A stretch of 64,000 nt of DNA from G963675935 sp963803125 (GCA_963803125.1 CAWDLR010000004.1:558001-622000), one strand, 5' to 3'; positions 51,775-60,577 are shown, counted from the first letter of the stretch. Translations and numbers: made by a program. Notes: generated from the letters alone by a model not told the origin.

Positions 51775-52040
51775 AATCACGGACAACGCAGCGGTTTCGA
51801 CGATCGCTGGCGCGGCTGCCCGTAAAGGTCCAGGATCAGGCTCGGCAAGCCTTCGCCATCTGGCGAGAGAATCGCAACCACCCCTCGCTTCAGTTCAAGC
51901 GAATCCACGTGCACGATCCGATCTACGCGGTTCGCATCGGCATCCACTGGCGGGCCTTGGCCGTGATGCGCGACGGCGCGGCCGTCTGGTTCTGGATCGG
52001 TCCGCACGGCGAATACGATGCCCTGGTGTCGCAATTGTGA
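51771..52040 (+). CDS. RelE/ParE-family toxin
   Basis: An 89-residue basic protein with the RelE/ParE fold pattern: an N-terminal helix-rich part (TQRFRRSLARLPVKVQDQARQAF), then strands FKRIHVHDPIYAVRIGIHWRAL and a final strand AVWFWIGPHGEYDAL. It should cleave mRNA on the ribosome or poison gyrase; which one cannot be told. It overlaps the antitoxin stop by four bases and is convergent with cinA, 15 bases apart. Confidence 0.8.
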   Translation: MKSRTTQRFRRSLARLPVKVQDQARQAFAIWRENRNHPSLQFKRIHVHDPIYAVRIGIHWRALAVMRDGAAVWFWIGPHGEYDALVSQL

Positions 52041-52055
52041 AACAAACGGTCGAGC

Positions 52056-53333
52056 CTACCCGAGCAAGGCCAGCCGCAGGAAGTTCAACACTTGCTTCGC
52101 GCGGAAGATATGGGATAAAGCGGGGTGAACGAAATCGGGGAGGTCTTTGGATTTGACCTCGGCCGCAGCCAGGGCGACGGAGATTCTCGCTGAGCGGCCA
52201 CCCTCACCGCCGCTGCCCTCACCCCCGGCCCCTCTCCCGTGAGCGGGAGAGGGGAGGACACGGATTGCCAGCCCAAGATCGGCCTGGAACTGCTCGCGGC
52301 AGCGGACGGCCATTGCCTCGGCGGGCTCGGTTGATTCGCCGAGAACTAAGCCGCCGCAAAAGACGTTGGCGGCGTCATCGGCCGCGCTTAGCCAGGCGGC
52401 CACGAGTCCCGCCGTGCCGCATTCGGCGGTGGCCAGCGTCTTGCCCTGCTGCCGCAAGAGCCGCACGACTACATCCTGCAACTGGTCGTCCCCTTCGCCG
52501 AAAACCAGCCGGCCGAGCGACTGGCGGATCGTGGCCTCGACCGGGGCGATCGCCGCCAGACATTCCTCTTCGTTTTCGCCCTCGGCGGTGATGCGGAGGG
52601 TGATCGTCGCCTTGCTGGCGGTGATGCCGACGGTCGGCCGGCGGCCGCGGCGGATCAGGTCGGGCAGCATCGCCTCGATTTGGCTCTCGCCAGCGCCGAA
52701 ACAGTGGACCAGGCGGCGGCGAATCACCCGGCGGCGGCCGCCGACGAACGCGGCAATCGTGGCAGCGACCGAATCGCGCCACATTTCGATCATTTCGGCC
52801 GGCACGCCCGGCAGGCAGATAATGCGGCAAGGCGTTGGACTTGTTGGGGTGGTCAAGGGGGACAGTCCCATTTTCGCTGGCGCGAAAATCGGGACAGTCC
52901 CCTCGCGGGAAACCTCCAAATCGATGCCCGGTGCTGTCCCATGCGGATTGCGGACCACGCGGCTGCCGGCGGGAAACATCGCTTGCAGCTCGTTCGACGC
53001 CGGCATGGGACGATTGCGGCTGGCGAACAGCCGGCGGATGTGCTCCATCGCCTCGGCGTTCAATTGCAGCGGCCGGCCCGTCGCTTCGGCCAGCGCCTGC
53101 CGCGTCAGATCGTCGGCCGTCGGGCCCAGTCCGCCGGTAGCCAGCACCACCTCGGCCCGGGCGATGGCGTGGCGAAACACCTCGACGCCCGCCGCCAGTT
53201 CGTCGCCGACGGTCGAATGGTAGAGCACGCGAATGCCCAACTCTTCCAGCCGTTGGCTGAGCCATTGGGAATTCGTGTCGAGGTTCTGCCCACTGGTGAT
53301 CTCGTCGCCGATGGCGATAATTTCGGCGTTCAT
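52056..53333 (-). CDS. cinA: CinA-like competence/damage-inducible protein with repeat inserts
   Basis: A 425-residue protein of the CinA family (nicotinamide-nucleotide amidohydrolase/ADP-ribose pyrophosphatase type). The N-terminal MoaB/MogA-like domain has IIAIGDEITSGQNLDTNSQW and VLATGGLGPTADDLTRQAL. The C-terminal CinA domain has TLATAECGTAGLVAAWLS, with Gly-Thr-Ala replacing the common TGGLV-type motif. An insert near residues 143-171 is read from the 48-bp palindrome at 52856-52903. A second one at about 359-378 comes from the GGGAGAGGGG hairpin tract (52201-52258). The start at 53333 gives the family N-terminus; the frame stays open further upstream only through another palindrome. 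Confidence 0.88.
   Translation of the reverse strand: MNAEIIAIGDEITSGQNLDTNSQWLSQRLEELGIRVLYHSTVGDELAAGVEVFRHAIARAEVVLATGGLGPTADDLTRQALAEATGRPLQLNAEAMEHIRRLFASRNRPMPASNELQAMFPAGSRVVRNPHGTAPGIDLEVSREGTVPIFAPAKMGLSPLTTPTSPTPCRIICLPGVPAEMIEMWRDSVAATIAAFVGGRRRVIRRRLVHCFGAGESQIEAMLPDLIRRGRRPTVGITASKATITLRITAEGENEEECLAAIAPVEATIRQSLGRLVFGEGDDQLQDVVVRLLRQQGKTLATAECGTAGLVAAWLSAADDAANVFCGGLVLGESTEPAEAMAVRCREQFQADLGLAIRVLPSPAHGRGAGGEGSGGEGGRSARISVALAAAEVKSKDLPDFVHPALSHIFRAKQVLNFLRLALLG
52201..52258. repeat. CCCTCACC/GGGAGAGGGG hairpin tract inside cinA
   Basis: CCCTCACC units lead to a hairpin CCCCTCTCCCGTGAGCGGGAG plus GGGG. The same combination ends insert 2 of dnaE2 (24870-24906). It is translated in frame as HGRGAGGEGSGGEGGR. 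Confidence 0.75.
52856..52903. repeat. 48-bp GGGACAGTCCC palindrome inside cinA
   Basis: An imperfect palindrome (AGGGGGACAGTCCCATTTTC and a complementary right half) of 48 bases, a multiple of three. It is identical base for base to 56311-56358 in the alpha-2-macroglobulin locus. In cinA it keeps the frame, giving GTVPIFAPAKMGLSPL. Confidence 0.93.
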
Positions 53334-53360
53334 ATTGGGACTTGTTCGCGGCTTCGCCCC

Positions 53361-53430
53361 AGTAGGTCCCGCTTGCCGAGCGGGACTCGTATGCCAAGGC
53401 GGAAGTCCCGCTCGGCAAGCGGGACCTACT
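53361..53430. repeat. Perfect palindromic element between cinA and A2M genes
   Basis: Perfect 27-base inverted arms (53361-53387 and 53404-53430, core CCCGCTTGCCGAGCGGG) around a 16-base spacer. It lies in the leader region of cinA, just after the alpha-2-macroglobulin stop. Confidence 0.9.
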
Positions 53431-53452
53431 TGCTTGTTCCACCCTAGCAGCA

Positions 53453-56326
53453 TTAGCGGGAGATTTCAACCGCCAGCGGGTCGCACCACTGCTTGTTTTC
53501 GGGCGTGTAGTAGAGATACGCCCGGGAGGCGGGGCCGGTGTAGCGGCCGGGAACGGCGGCCGTCAGGTCGAGCTTCCACGCGACGTGCCGCTTCGGGGCC
53601 AGGCCGCGCCAGTAGAAGATCAGCTCGCGCGGCCGGGTTTCGTAATAGTCGATCGTGCCGGCCCGCTTCAACTCTTCAAGCTGGTCGGGACGCAGTTCCA
53701 ACCCCGCGGGCAGGCCGAGAATCGCTACGGTCATCGGCTGGGCGTCGGCCTTGTTAATCAACTCGGCCGAAAGCGCGACCGTCTCGCCCGCCTTGACGTT
53801 CGTGCGGGCCAGTTTTGCCGTCAATCGCACCGGGCACGCCTCGCTGCTCTCCGGCCGAAGCGTGCGGTAGCTGACATTGAGCATGTAGGGCATCTTGTTG
53901 TCGCCGGTCAGATTGATCGTCAGGCGGTTGTCGCCGGCGGTGAGCGCGGCTTCCAGGCCGTCGATCGCGATGGTCTCGCGCATGCCGGCGCTGAAACTAT
54001 GCTGCCCGAGCATCCGCCCGTCGCGCTGGACGGTGAGCGTGCCGGCGTTGGCGGTGCGGCGGTTGGCCTTGGCGTGCTCCACCATCGCCTTTAGCGCGAG
54101 GATGGTCGCTTGGGTCGAGCCGAATCCACCGCCGCCCTGCCGGTGGGCGACAATCCACTTGACGGCCTTCTCGGCCGGCACAGCGAACTCCGGCGATTTC
54201 AGCCAGGCGAGCGCGGCCAGGGCCGTGGTTTCGATCTGGAGCGATTGCCCGCCGCTGCGGGTGATCGAACCTTGGCGGCTGTCCAGATGGCCGTCGTCGG
54301 CCTGAGCCTTGGAGAGTTTTTCCAGCAACTTGCGGCCTTCGTCTTGCTGCTTCGCGTTCAGCGCGGCGGCGGCCGCCAGCGCGATCAGATACGCATCGTC
54401 CGACTTGCGGCCAAGTTCCAGCGTGTGCTTCACCTCGGCGTCGATGCCGGCCTGGCCGGATTCGGTCAGCGCCCAGGTGATGTAGGCGTCGGTCACGTCG
54501 GCGGGGGCCTGGCCGAAGCTGTCCAGCGCACGGGGATTGCGTTGGAAACCGCCGTGGCCGTCACGGCGGGCCATCAGCCATTCGGCGGTCCGCCCGAGCA
54601 TGACCGGATCGACATCAAACACCTTCTCCATGTCGCGGAACTGCATCAGTCCGTAGGCGGTCAGGGCCTCGTGGCCGGGGTCGCCGCCGAACCATTCGTA
54701 CCCGTGCTGCTTGCACTCGTAGCCGGTCAGCCGGGCGTAGCCCGATTTGAGCAAGTCCTTCGTCCGCGCGATGACCGCCGGGTCGGCGGCATCGTGCTGC
54801 TGCATGTACTGCATCGTCATCACGTTCGGATAGTTCAACGTCGAGGCCTGCTCGAAACAGCCGGTCGGCTCCTGCAAGATGCCGGCGAGCCCCTTCTGCA
54901 AATCGGCCAGCGACGAGGGGAAAACGTTCAGCGAGACTTCCAACGAGCCGGGCACCCACTGCTGCGGCAGTTTGACCGTCAGCTCCTTTGGGCCGCTCAA
55001 CTGGCCGCTATACGACGAGACCTTGGGGAAGCCCGGCGGAACGACGTGCAGCGGGCGGGTAACCGCGTCGCGGAGCGTGCCGGCCTCGCCGTGGAAGGTC
55101 AAATCGCATTGGCCCTTCTCGCCGGTCACGTTGAGCGTGAAATACTCGCGGCTGCGGCTGTTGGCCGGCAGCGTGAGCCTTCGCCGCGCCCAGCCGTCGA
55201 GCGTCACCAGCTTGCCGCAGTCGATCCGCAGCGTCACCGGCAGCGGGGCGTTGCTGTCGTTGACCACGGCCAGCGGCAGGTCGATGCGATCACCGGCGTT
55301 GACCTCCAGCGGCAGCTTGGGATCGAGATTGAAGGGGATGCGGGAGATGATCTCCGCCCGGCCCGAGCCGAGCCGCCCGTTGGCGTGGGCGTCGGCGGTC
55401 AGGCGGAAGGCGGTCACGGCGTCGGAGAGATCGAAGCGGATCGTCGCCCGGCCGTCGGCGTCGGCGATCAACAGCGGATTCCAGTAGAGCGTTTCGGTGA
55501 AATCGCTGCGCACGCCGGATTTGTTCGGAATATAGGAGTGGGCATATTCGCGGGCGATGACGGTGGCCGCCGCCTTGGCTGCTTTCCCCTTGGCGTCGGC
55601 CGGTACACGCTCGACGGCACCCAAGAAGTGCATGTAACGCGGGCCGGCCTGAGCTTCAAGCAACTCGCGTCGCATAGCGTCGCGTGCCAGGTCAAGGCGG
55701 CCGCCTTTCCCGAGGGCGCCGTAACCGTAGAGGTTCAGCCTCGCTTGCTCGCCGGCGTCCCGGGGGAAACCCACAATGAAGTGAAAAGCATCCTCCCGAT
55801 CGTAATTCATGGGCACGGCCAGCGACTCCGCCTCGTCGAGCACCCTCATTTCCTTTTCTTCTTTTTCTAGCCTCCCCCGCGCAACGTCACCCCTTGTCGC
55901 CATAGTTGTGGCCGAATTAGGCGACAGTGCCATTTCTGGCGTGGGTGCGTGGTAGGAGAGGAAGGCCACCGAGGTGCTGCGGCTGGGCGCCAGGCGGCCG
56001 GGGTCCATCAGGATCAAGCCGACGATCAGGCAGCAGGTGGTGGCGCCGATGGCCGAGACCCAGAGGTGCGTGCCGGAGACGATCCGCATTACGCCCAACA
56101 TCGCTACCAGCATCACCAGCCCCAGGCCGCCGAAGAGACTGGCGGCGGTGAGCGTGTTGAGCGTGCGGGTGCGGTCGGCCTGATAATCGGCGAGACATTT
56201 CTGGTAGTTGGCGCGGATCTGCTCGATGTTGTCGTACATCAGCGGCGGCTGGCCGGCGCCGACGACGGCGAGTTTGGCGAGTTTCTCGGGGTCGGGTTTT
56301 TGGCGGTTCGAGGGGGACAGTCCCAT
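53453..56326 (-). CDS. Alpha-2-macroglobulin family protein, C-terminal half
   Basis: A 957-residue frame that continues the protein begun by the gene at 56239-58632. It has two or three membrane segments near residues 57-110. A region of MG domains follows, then the alpha-2-macroglobulin bait/thioester region, with the thioester motif GCFEQ (EPTGCFEQASTLNYPNVMTM, about residue 489), a terpenoid-cyclase-like complement domain (QIETTALAALAWLKS) and the receptor-binding-type end. Such proteins trap proteases or protect the envelope. It now starts with an ATG inside the palindromic element at 56311-56383, followed by residues in register with the ancestral protein (NRQKPDPEKLAKLAVVGAGQ). It overlaps the N-terminal half by 88 bases in another frame. 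Confidence 0.85.
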   Translation of the reverse strand: MGLSPSNRQKPDPEKLAKLAVVGAGQPPLMYDNIEQIRANYQKCLADYQADRTRTLNTLTAASLFGGLGLVMLVAMLGVMRIVSGTHLWVSAIGATTCCLIVGLILMDPGRLAPSRSTSVAFLSYHAPTPEMALSPNSATTMATRGDVARGRLEKEEKEMRVLDEAESLAVPMNYDREDAFHFIVGFPRDAGEQARLNLYGYGALGKGGRLDLARDAMRRELLEAQAGPRYMHFLGAVERVPADAKGKAAKAAATVIAREYAHSYIPNKSGVRSDFTETLYWNPLLIADADGRATIRFDLSDAVTAFRLTADAHANGRLGSGRAEIISRIPFNLDPKLPLEVNAGDRIDLPLAVVNDSNAPLPVTLRIDCGKLVTLDGWARRRLTLPANSRSREYFTLNVTGEKGQCDLTFHGEAGTLRDAVTRPLHVVPPGFPKVSSYSGQLSGPKELTVKLPQQWVPGSLEVSLNVFPSSLADLQKGLAGILQEPTGCFEQASTLNYPNVMTMQYMQQHDAADPAVIARTKDLLKSGYARLTGYECKQHGYEWFGGDPGHEALTAYGLMQFRDMEKVFDVDPVMLGRTAEWLMARRDGHGGFQRNPRALDSFGQAPADVTDAYITWALTESGQAGIDAEVKHTLELGRKSDDAYLIALAAAAALNAKQQDEGRKLLEKLSKAQADDGHLDSRQGSITRSGGQSLQIETTALAALAWLKSPEFAVPAEKAVKWIVAHRQGGGGFGSTQATILALKAMVEHAKANRRTANAGTLTVQRDGRMLGQHSFSAGMRETIAIDGLEAALTAGDNRLTINLTGDNKMPYMLNVSYRTLRPESSEACPVRLTAKLARTNVKAGETVALSAELINKADAQPMTVAILGLPAGLELRPDQLEELKRAGTIDYYETRPRELIFYWRGLAPKRHVAWKLDLTAAVPGRYTGPASRAYLYYTPENKQWCDPLAVEISR

Positions 56327-58632
56327 TTTCGCTGGCGCGAAAATCGGGACAGTCCCCTGGGCGCGAAAATCGGGACTGTCCCTTGGCCGTTGGCGGCCAC
56401 CAAGGATTTCTCGACGAACCGCCGCCAGCCTTGCGTGCCCAGCAGCAGGTCCAACGCCTCGGCCGCCGTTGTCGTTCCCTTCGTCTGGTCGGAGAGAAAG
56501 AAATCGGCGTGCTCCAAATCCTCGGGCTTTTCGATTTCGCTGGTCAGGAGGAAATGGGTGGGCATGGCGGGTGTGCGGTCGTCGGCCAGGTTCAATAGCG
56601 CGTCGTCGGCCACCGCCACGCCCAGCACCGCCGGCACCGGCTTTTCATTCTCGTCCGTCACCAAGAGCGACATATCGACTTTTTCGCCGGGCGTGTAGCG
56701 TTCGGCATGGCCCGCGGCGCGGATGTTCAGTTTGCCCGCCGGGCGACGGTAGACCAGCCGCTCGGCCACCGGCTTCGGCGGCGACAGGCCGTAGTCGTAG
56801 ACGGTCAGCCGGATCACGCCGCCGACGGCGTCGTCCAGGGCGATGGCCACGGGATTGGCCTCTTCGCCGACCCCTTTGGTGACAATCGGCTGCTGGCCGA
56901 CCTGCACGCCGCGGCAGTAGGCCGCCACCACCAGCGGCAGCCCGGCCTTCGCGCTGCGGATGCTCAGTTCGATGGGCTTGCCGGCGGAAAAGACGCCGGG
57001 GCCGGTGCTGAGCACGACGTCGCTCTCGGCGGAGACCGCCGGGAGTTTGGGCTCGTTACTCACGCCGAGTGGCTGGGTGATTTTCAAGCGGTATTTCGTC
57101 CCGGCCGTCGGCGTGAAACTGAACGACCCCATCCCCTCGTAGGCGGTCTGCACCGGGATCGACTGATCGACCGTGCCGCGATCGCCGGATTGCTCGGCAA
57201 CGAGTGTGCCGGTGAGATCGACCGGTTTGCCCTGCGGATTTCGGGCGACGAAGTAGACGCGGTTTTCCAGGCCCGCCGCCAGTTCGCCCCCTTCGGGATA
57301 GAAGGTCACGTCGATCTTCCCCAAGTTGATCGGGATCGTCTTGGCCTCGGTTTCCCGCGAGCCGCCGTCGTCGATGATGACGGCCAATTGGCCGTCGCCG
57401 TGCTCGATGTTTTTCGGCAGGGGAAACTCGACGTGCAACGTGCCGGCGTCGGTGGTTTGCGTATTGCGTTCGAGGACGGTTTGGCCATCGACGGTGGCCA
57501 ACAGGCGGACTTTGGCGCCGCCGGCGGCGCCGCCTTCCGCCCGCTGAGCCTTGAAATCGGCCGCCACGGTCTGGCCGGGACCATAGCTGTCGCGGGCGAA
57601 CTCCAATTCCTTCTTCAGCTTCGGCAGGCGGTAGCGGCGGACGAAGAACTTCCGCTTCTGCGTGAGAAACGATCCGTCGCCGGCGTGGGCGACCAGCGTG
57701 TACTGCCCGCCGGCAGATTGGGCGGGAATCGCAAACGCCCCGTCGGCCACGCCATGAGTGCTCTTCGCCCGCAACGGCGAGCCGGCCAGCACGGCCCCGG
57801 CGGGATCGAGAATCTCGAACTGAACCGGCACGTCGCGATCGGCCGTCAAACCGAAATGCGACAACACCAATGCGCGGTAGCGAACCACATCGCCCGGCTG
57901 ATACAGCGGGCGATCCAACGCGATCTGCGCGTCGTAGCCGGCCGACTCGACCGGCAGCGTGGCCTCGGTCTCGTCGTGGCTCTCGCCGTGCCAGGCCACA
58001 ACGCGAAACAGCGTCCGCGGCGGCAGCCGCAGATCGGTGGGAATGGCGATTCGCAAGCGGCCGTGCTCGTCGACCGTCTCCTTGAAGGCCTTCAGCCGCT
58101 GGCCGTCGTCGCCGCTGAGGGTCACCTCTACCTTGGCCGGCAGCGGTTCATTGTTGATGTCGCTGGTGCTCACCAGGTATTCCGTGGGGACGCCGGCCTG
58201 GATCGTTGAGGGACCGGTCACGACCAACCGCAGGTGTTTCACGGCGATGGCCGCCAACTTCTGGCGGTGGTAGACATAACCGCCGACCGAGATCAACACC
58301 AGCACCGCCGCCGCCAAGCCGACCGTCCAGTTGGCGGCCCGTGCGAACGATCTTCCCGCGGCCGCATTTTTTGCCACCAATTGCGGCGCGGGCGCGGCGG
58401 GCAGACTCGCCGGTTTCCCCTGCTCGATCGCTTTGGCGAACTGAATCGCCGGGATGCCGCCCGAGGGGAGCCTTGCGGCTTCGGCCAGCAGGCGTGCAGT
58501 CTCCTGGGCGTGGCGATAGGCCGCCGCGATTTCGGCGTCCGCGTCGATCCGTCCGCGCAACTGGGCGGCTTCATCCTCCGGAAGCAGATCGTAGACCAAT
58601 TCCAGCAGTCGTTGGCGTGTTTCGGCGTCCAT
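56239..58632 (-). CDS. Anti-sigma/alpha-2-macroglobulin fusion, N-terminal half
   Basis: A 797-residue protein. Residues 1-60 look like an anti-sigma cytoplasmic domain (LLELVYDLLPEDEAAQLRGR). A membrane segment follows at about 102-120 (WTVGLAAAVLVLISVGGYVY) and then MG domains (macroglobulin type) to about residue 760, with DRPLYQPGDVVRYRALVLSH in a typical MG2 strand. Translation then passes through the palindromic element (56383-56311) and stops within 24 codons in the wrong frame. The gene overlaps the C-terminal half and starts three bases after the ECF sigma stop, so the sigma factor and this protein are co-expressed. The ancestral form was probably a single protein of about 1730 residues. 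Confidence 0.85.
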   Translation of the reverse strand: MDAETRQRLLELVYDLLPEDEAAQLRGRIDADAEIAAAYRHAQETARLLAEAARLPSGGIPAIQFAKAIEQGKPASLPAAPAPQLVAKNAAAGRSFARAANWTVGLAAAVLVLISVGGYVYHRQKLAAIAVKHLRLVVTGPSTIQAGVPTEYLVSTSDINNEPLPAKVEVTLSGDDGQRLKAFKETVDEHGRLRIAIPTDLRLPPRTLFRVVAWHGESHDETEATLPVESAGYDAQIALDRPLYQPGDVVRYRALVLSHFGLTADRDVPVQFEILDPAGAVLAGSPLRAKSTHGVADGAFAIPAQSAGGQYTLVAHAGDGSFLTQKRKFFVRRYRLPKLKKELEFARDSYGPGQTVAADFKAQRAEGGAAGGAKVRLLATVDGQTVLERNTQTTDAGTLHVEFPLPKNIEHGDGQLAVIIDDGGSRETEAKTIPINLGKIDVTFYPEGGELAAGLENRVYFVARNPQGKPVDLTGTLVAEQSGDRGTVDQSIPVQTAYEGMGSFSFTPTAGTKYRLKITQPLGVSNEPKLPAVSAESDVVLSTGPGVFSAGKPIELSIRSAKAGLPLVVAAYCRGVQVGQQPIVTKGVGEEANPVAIALDDAVGGVIRLTVYDYGLSPPKPVAERLVYRRPAGKLNIRAAGHAERYTPGEKVDMSLLVTDENEKPVPAVLGVAVADDALLNLADDRTPAMPTHFLLTSEIEKPEDLEHADFFLSDQTKGTTTAAEALDLLLGTQGWRRFVEKSLVAANGQGTVPIFAPRGLSRFSRQRKWDCPPRTAKNPTPRNSPNSPSSAPASRR
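56311..56383. repeat. 48-bp palindrome plus 25-bp half copy that splits the A2M gene
   Basis: 56311-56358 is identical to the element inside cinA (52856-52903). 56359-56383 repeats its right half with small changes. The total, 73 bases, is one more than a multiple of three and shifts the frame. The element carries the ATG (in AAAATGGGACTG) used by the downstream half. Confidence 0.9.
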
Positions 58633-58635
58633 TGT

Positions 58636-59184
58636 CTATTTCCCTTCCACTGCCTGGCGGAGCTTCATTAGCGACAAGCGCATCCGCGTCTTCACGGTTC
58701 CCAACGGAATGCTAATCGCCTCGGCGATCTGCTCGTAGGTCATCTGGCCGTCCTGCCGCAGCAAGAATACCTCTTGCTCTTCGGGGCGAAGTTGGCTGAT
58801 GGCCTGCCGGGCGATCAGCAGCCGTTCGTTTTGCACGGCCTCGACGTCGGGTCTGGGAGTAGCGGCAGCCAACGCAGTCCCTCCTTCTTCCAACGGTTGA
58901 CGGCGGCGACGCCAGGCCGTCCCGCGCAGGTCGCGGCCGGCGTTCAGGGCAACGCGGAAGAGCCAGGCACGAAGGTTCTCGACCTCCGTGATGCCGTCGC
59001 GATGCTTCCAGCACTTGATGAAGGCGTCTTGCAGGGCATCGCGGGCGTCCTCGGCATTGCCAACCACATAGTACAGCATTCCCAGCAGTTCGTCCTGGTA
59101 GCGGGAGAACGCCTCTTCCAGCCGTCGGCCCAGCGGCCGCGATTGGTCGTCGGCGTCGGGCCGGACTGTGGGAAGGCGGTTCAT
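58636..59184 (-). CDS. ECF RNA polymerase sigma factor
   Basis: A 182-residue sigma-70 family ECF factor. Region 2 has YQDELLGMLYYVVGNAEDAR and DALQDAFIKCWKHRD, and region 4 has LRPEEQEVFLLRQDGQMTYE followed by IAEAISIPLGTVKTRMRLSL. It should direct core polymerase to genes of the envelope response, controlled by the anti-sigma-like domain of the next gene. ATG 59184 is preferred; an upstream in-frame ATG would add 86 residues that run through a terminator-like hairpin. The stop is three bases from the next start. The leader contains a candidate RNA at 59274-59340. Confidence 0.92.
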   Translation of the reverse strand: MNRLPTVRPDADDQSRPLGRRLEEAFSRYQDELLGMLYYVVGNAEDARDALQDAFIKCWKHRDGITEVENLRAWLFRVALNAGRDLRGTAWRRRRQPLEEGGTALAAATPRPDVEAVQNERLLIARQAISQLRPEEQEVFLLRQDGQMTYEQIAEAISIPLGTVKTRMRLSLMKLRQAVEGK

Positions 59185-59273
59185 CGTACTCTGCCAATAT
59201 AGACGACGCCGCGGCAGCGGCGGATTCTTGGCCGAGGCAACCGATTCTCCATTGTTGTACCCCAAGCGAGCGC

Positions 59274-59340
59274 AAAAAAAAGGCCTCCGCAGGTGGGGCA
59301 GGAACCTGCAGAAGCCGATCCGCGAGGTTGCCCCCGCGGA
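59274..59340 (-). ncRNA. Candidate leader RNA or small RNA with intrinsic terminator
   Basis: Read on the minus strand, a hairpin TCCGCGGGGGCAACCTCGCG plus GA (59340-59319) is followed by a second hairpin, GGCTTCTGCAGGT/ACCTGCGGAGGCC (59316-59282, 11 of 13 pairs) and a run of eight T (59281-59274). This is a complete intrinsic terminator. It lies 90 bases before the ECF sigma start and after a possible promoter (TTGTAT at 59376-59371, CATACT at 59354-59349). It could be a small RNA or an attenuator of the sigma operon. No conserved family is recognised. Confidence 0.45.
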
Positions 59341-59600
59341 ATGTACGTAGTATGCCTCATCTTTCGACAAATACAAGAGGGCTTCCTTAGAGATTCGTGG
59401 TGTGGTCATAGCCAAACGGGGGTCGTTCCTGCGGCAAACCACATCTTTGTATCACCTGCGATGTGGAGAATTGCCCCGCCGTGTGCATGTCGCCACACCC
59501 GCTGCGTTTCCCGTTCTCAGGAAAAGCGGGACAGATTATACTTGATGTGTACGCACGAGCTTCGTTGCGTCTCGGGGGGAAGGAAGATCGGAGGTATCGG

Positions 59601-60538
59601 ATGTGGGGCCTCAGGCGGGGGTGGGCGGCAGTTTTTGCCCTGTTATTGTTGTCGCAAATGACAACGGCCGCGCCGCCGCCGCCGCGCCCGCCGCCGAAGC
59701 AGGCGCCCCAGTTCCTGCGACTGACCCGCGACAAGAACAACGTGCCGCTGGCGTTGCAAACCGCGGTGGTGCGCTTCGCCCCTGCCGCCGGCGGCAAGGC
59801 GCCGACGGTCGATCTGGTGGCGGCCGTTCACGTCGCCGACGCCGCCTATTACCGCCAACTGAACCGCGGGTTCCAAGCCTACGACGCGGTCCTCTACGAA
59901 CTGGTCGCTCCCGAGGAGTCGAAGACGCCGCGGCTGGGCGACCGTCCCAGCGACAATCCGATCTCGCTGCTGCAGAACGGCATGAAGGATCTGCTCGACC
60001 TCGAGTTCCAATTGAAGGGGATCGACTATACGGCAAAGAACATGGTTCATGCCGACATGTCGCCGGACGAGTTCGCCCGCTCGATGGAGAAGCGCGGCGA
60101 GAGCGTGTGGACGATGCTCGGGCGCGTGCTGACCTACGCCATGGCCAAGGAGAATCAGGCCAACGATATCAGCGGGGGGAGCTGCTGACGGCGCTGTTCG
60201 CCAAGAACCGCGCCTTGTCGTTCAAGCGGCTGCTGGCCCAGCAGTTTCAGCAGAGCGAGGACGCCCTGGCCGCCCTGGAGGGGCCCAAGGGCTCCACCTT
60301 GATCAGCGGCCGCAATAAAGTGGCGGCCGAGGTGCTGCGAAAAGAAATCGCCGCCGGCAAGAAGAAGCTGGCCATTTTCTACGGCGCCGGCCACATGCCC
60401 GATTTCCAGAAGCGGCTGCACGACAATTTTGCCATGAAAGCGGTGAACACCCGCTGGCTGACGGCGTGGGACATGAAATCCGAGCCGCAGCCGGCCGCCA
60501 AGGCGAAGCCGGCCGCCGCCGCGGCGAAGCGGCCGTAA
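59601..60538 (+). pseudogene. TraB-like protein, frameshifted
   Basis: Joined length is about 312 residues. A signal peptide or anchor (MWGLRRGWAAVFALLLLSQM) leads into the TraB/GumN-type fold: VDLVAAVHVADAAYYRQLNR, YDAVLYELVAPEESKTP and, near the end, KKLAIFYGAGHMPDFQKRLH. The frame breaks in a run of six G (60174-60179). Seven G would give ISGGELLTALF and join the two parts. A Pro-rich segment follows the signal. GGAGG stands six bases before the ATG. Its likely role is a membrane-associated hydrolase-like protein of unknown substrate. A missing base in a homopolymer suggests assembly error, but this is not proved. Confidence 0.8.
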
Positions 60539-60577
60539 TCAAACTCTTTGCAGCGACTTGCGACGGAGCGGACACGG

